Assembly (NCBI GenBank): GCA_003454665.1
Contig: DMKB01000093.1
Span: 1 to 12,499 of the forward strand
Origin: Nitrospiraceae bacterium
GTDB lineage: Bacteria; Nitrospirota; UBA9217
Reading direction: 5' to 3'
DNA: 12,499 nt
The notes under the pieces were generated by a model. That model ran no database searches. It saw only the letters and a list, made by a program, of their open reading frames with translations, and was not told the DNA's origin. Made by a program: the position numbers and the translations under genes. Below are positions 11,986-12,499 of the stretch, in pieces (the stretch's first letter is position 1; every line of letters begins with the position of its first letter).

Positions 11986-12499
11986 TCACTCCACCCTCAC
12001 CCCCATGGCCATCTCCTTCTCCCTGAGCGCCTTGATCCTGTCGCGCAATTCCGCTGCGCTCTCGAAATCGAGGGCCTTTGCCGCAGACTTCATTTCTCTC
12101 TCCAGGGCAGTGATCATTTTCGGAATATCCGCTGTTGTCACGTATTCAGCCCCTTCCTCGGCAGCGACGGGCACGGTGAAGTAATCCTGTTCATACACGG
12201 TGCGGAGGGCTGCCTGGATGTTCTTCCTGATCGACTGCGGCGTGATCCGGTGTTTTTTGTTATAGGCCTCCTGAATCTTCCGGCGGCGGTTGGTCTCGGC
12301 AATCGCTGTTTTCATGGAATCCGTCATCTTGTCGGCGTACAGGATCACCTCGCCGTTCACGTTCCGGGCCGCCCTGCCCATGGTCTGGATGAGCGACCGC
12401 GTGGACCGGAGGAACCCTTCCTTGTCCGCGTCGAGGATGGCCACGAGGGACACCTCGGGGATGTCCAGGCCCTCGCGCAGGAGGTTGATGCCGATCAGC
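11986..12499 (-). CDS. uvrB: UvrB, excinuclease ABC subunit B (C-terminal part, runs off window)
   Basis: The last 170 residues of UvrB are visible; the beginning lies beyond base 12499. UvrB is the DNA-loading helicase-like subunit that verifies damage and recruits UvrC. The visible part opens with the end of helicase domain 2 (INLLREGLDIPEVSLVAILD, DADKEGFLRS), followed by helicase motif VI (QTMGRAARN) and the conserved YADKMTDSM segment. It ends with the UVR domain (about 127-160, LEREMKSAAKALDFESAAEL), the coiled coil that binds the equivalent motif in UvrC. The stop is just past an interspersed repeat. uvrB and uvrC are on the same strand with the spermidine-synthase-like gene and the fic island between them. 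Confidence 0.96.
   Translation of the reverse strand, partial: LIGINLLREGLDIPEVSLVAILDADKEGFLRSTRSLIQTMGRAARNVNGEVILYADKMTDSMKTAIAETNRRRKIQEAYNKKHRITPQSIRKNIQAALRTVYEQDYFTVPVAAEEGAEYVTTADIPKMITALEREMKSAAKALDFESAAELRDRIKALREKEMAMGVRVE

Overview
The window looks like chromosomal DNA of a Gram-negative bacterium. The evidence is a lipoprotein and several proteins with Sec signal peptides, an ECF sigma/anti-sigma pair, and a NamZ-type muramidase without a signal. The coding density is moderate, and many gene borders carry short degenerate interspersed repeats (CCACAGAGG..., CCGCGGATGAACAC..., GTTCAAAGTTC..., GCGCAAAGGCGCAAAG...). I associate such repeats with Nitrospirota and Desulfobacterota genomes, but this is an impression and the sequence alone does not settle the phylum.

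Layout. Positions 1-459 (-) hold the start of a TrkA-N/RCK NAD-binding protein. It diverges, across two opposed sigma-70-like promoters, from a DUF1343/NamZ-family muramidase (734-1900, +). A 580-base repeat-rich stretch with a good minus-strand terminator follows. Then comes a minus-strand run, listed in transcription order: uvrB end (11986-12499), a membrane protein with a spermidine-synthase-like domain (10023-11543), uvrC (6870-8711), an inositol-monophosphatase-family phosphatase (5930-6751), a CBM48-like lipoprotein (5568-5924), an ECF sigma factor (4944-5510), a sigma region-4-only protein (4556-4957), an anti-sigma-like membrane protein with a periplasmic CBM48-like domain (3985-4632), and two secreted proteins (3060-3911, 2484-2843). 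One plus-strand gene, a Fic protein (9012-9968), interrupts this run.

Two regions stand out. First, the CBM48/sigma cluster: the lipoprotein and the outer domain of the anti-sigma-like protein are clearly paralogous carbohydrate-binding-like domains. They bracket an ECF sigma factor and an unusual protein that has only the promoter -35-binding region 4. An ECF-style promoter (GGTAAC, 16 bp, CGTCTAA) lies just before the sigma gene and suggests autoregulation. I infer an envelope or glycan-sensing signalling unit whose targets may include the two secreted proteins downstream.

Second, the fic island: fic, its strong promoter and a perfect 14-bp inverted repeat over the -10 box lie between two direct copies of the first 46 bases of uvrC. 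One copy is the working uvrC start. The other is a dead fragment with a stop at codon 5, directly after the spermidine-synthase-like gene. This points to an insertion or duplication event that separated uvrC from its former upstream neighbour. UvrC is also altered at its other end, where its last codons are read from an interspersed repeat.
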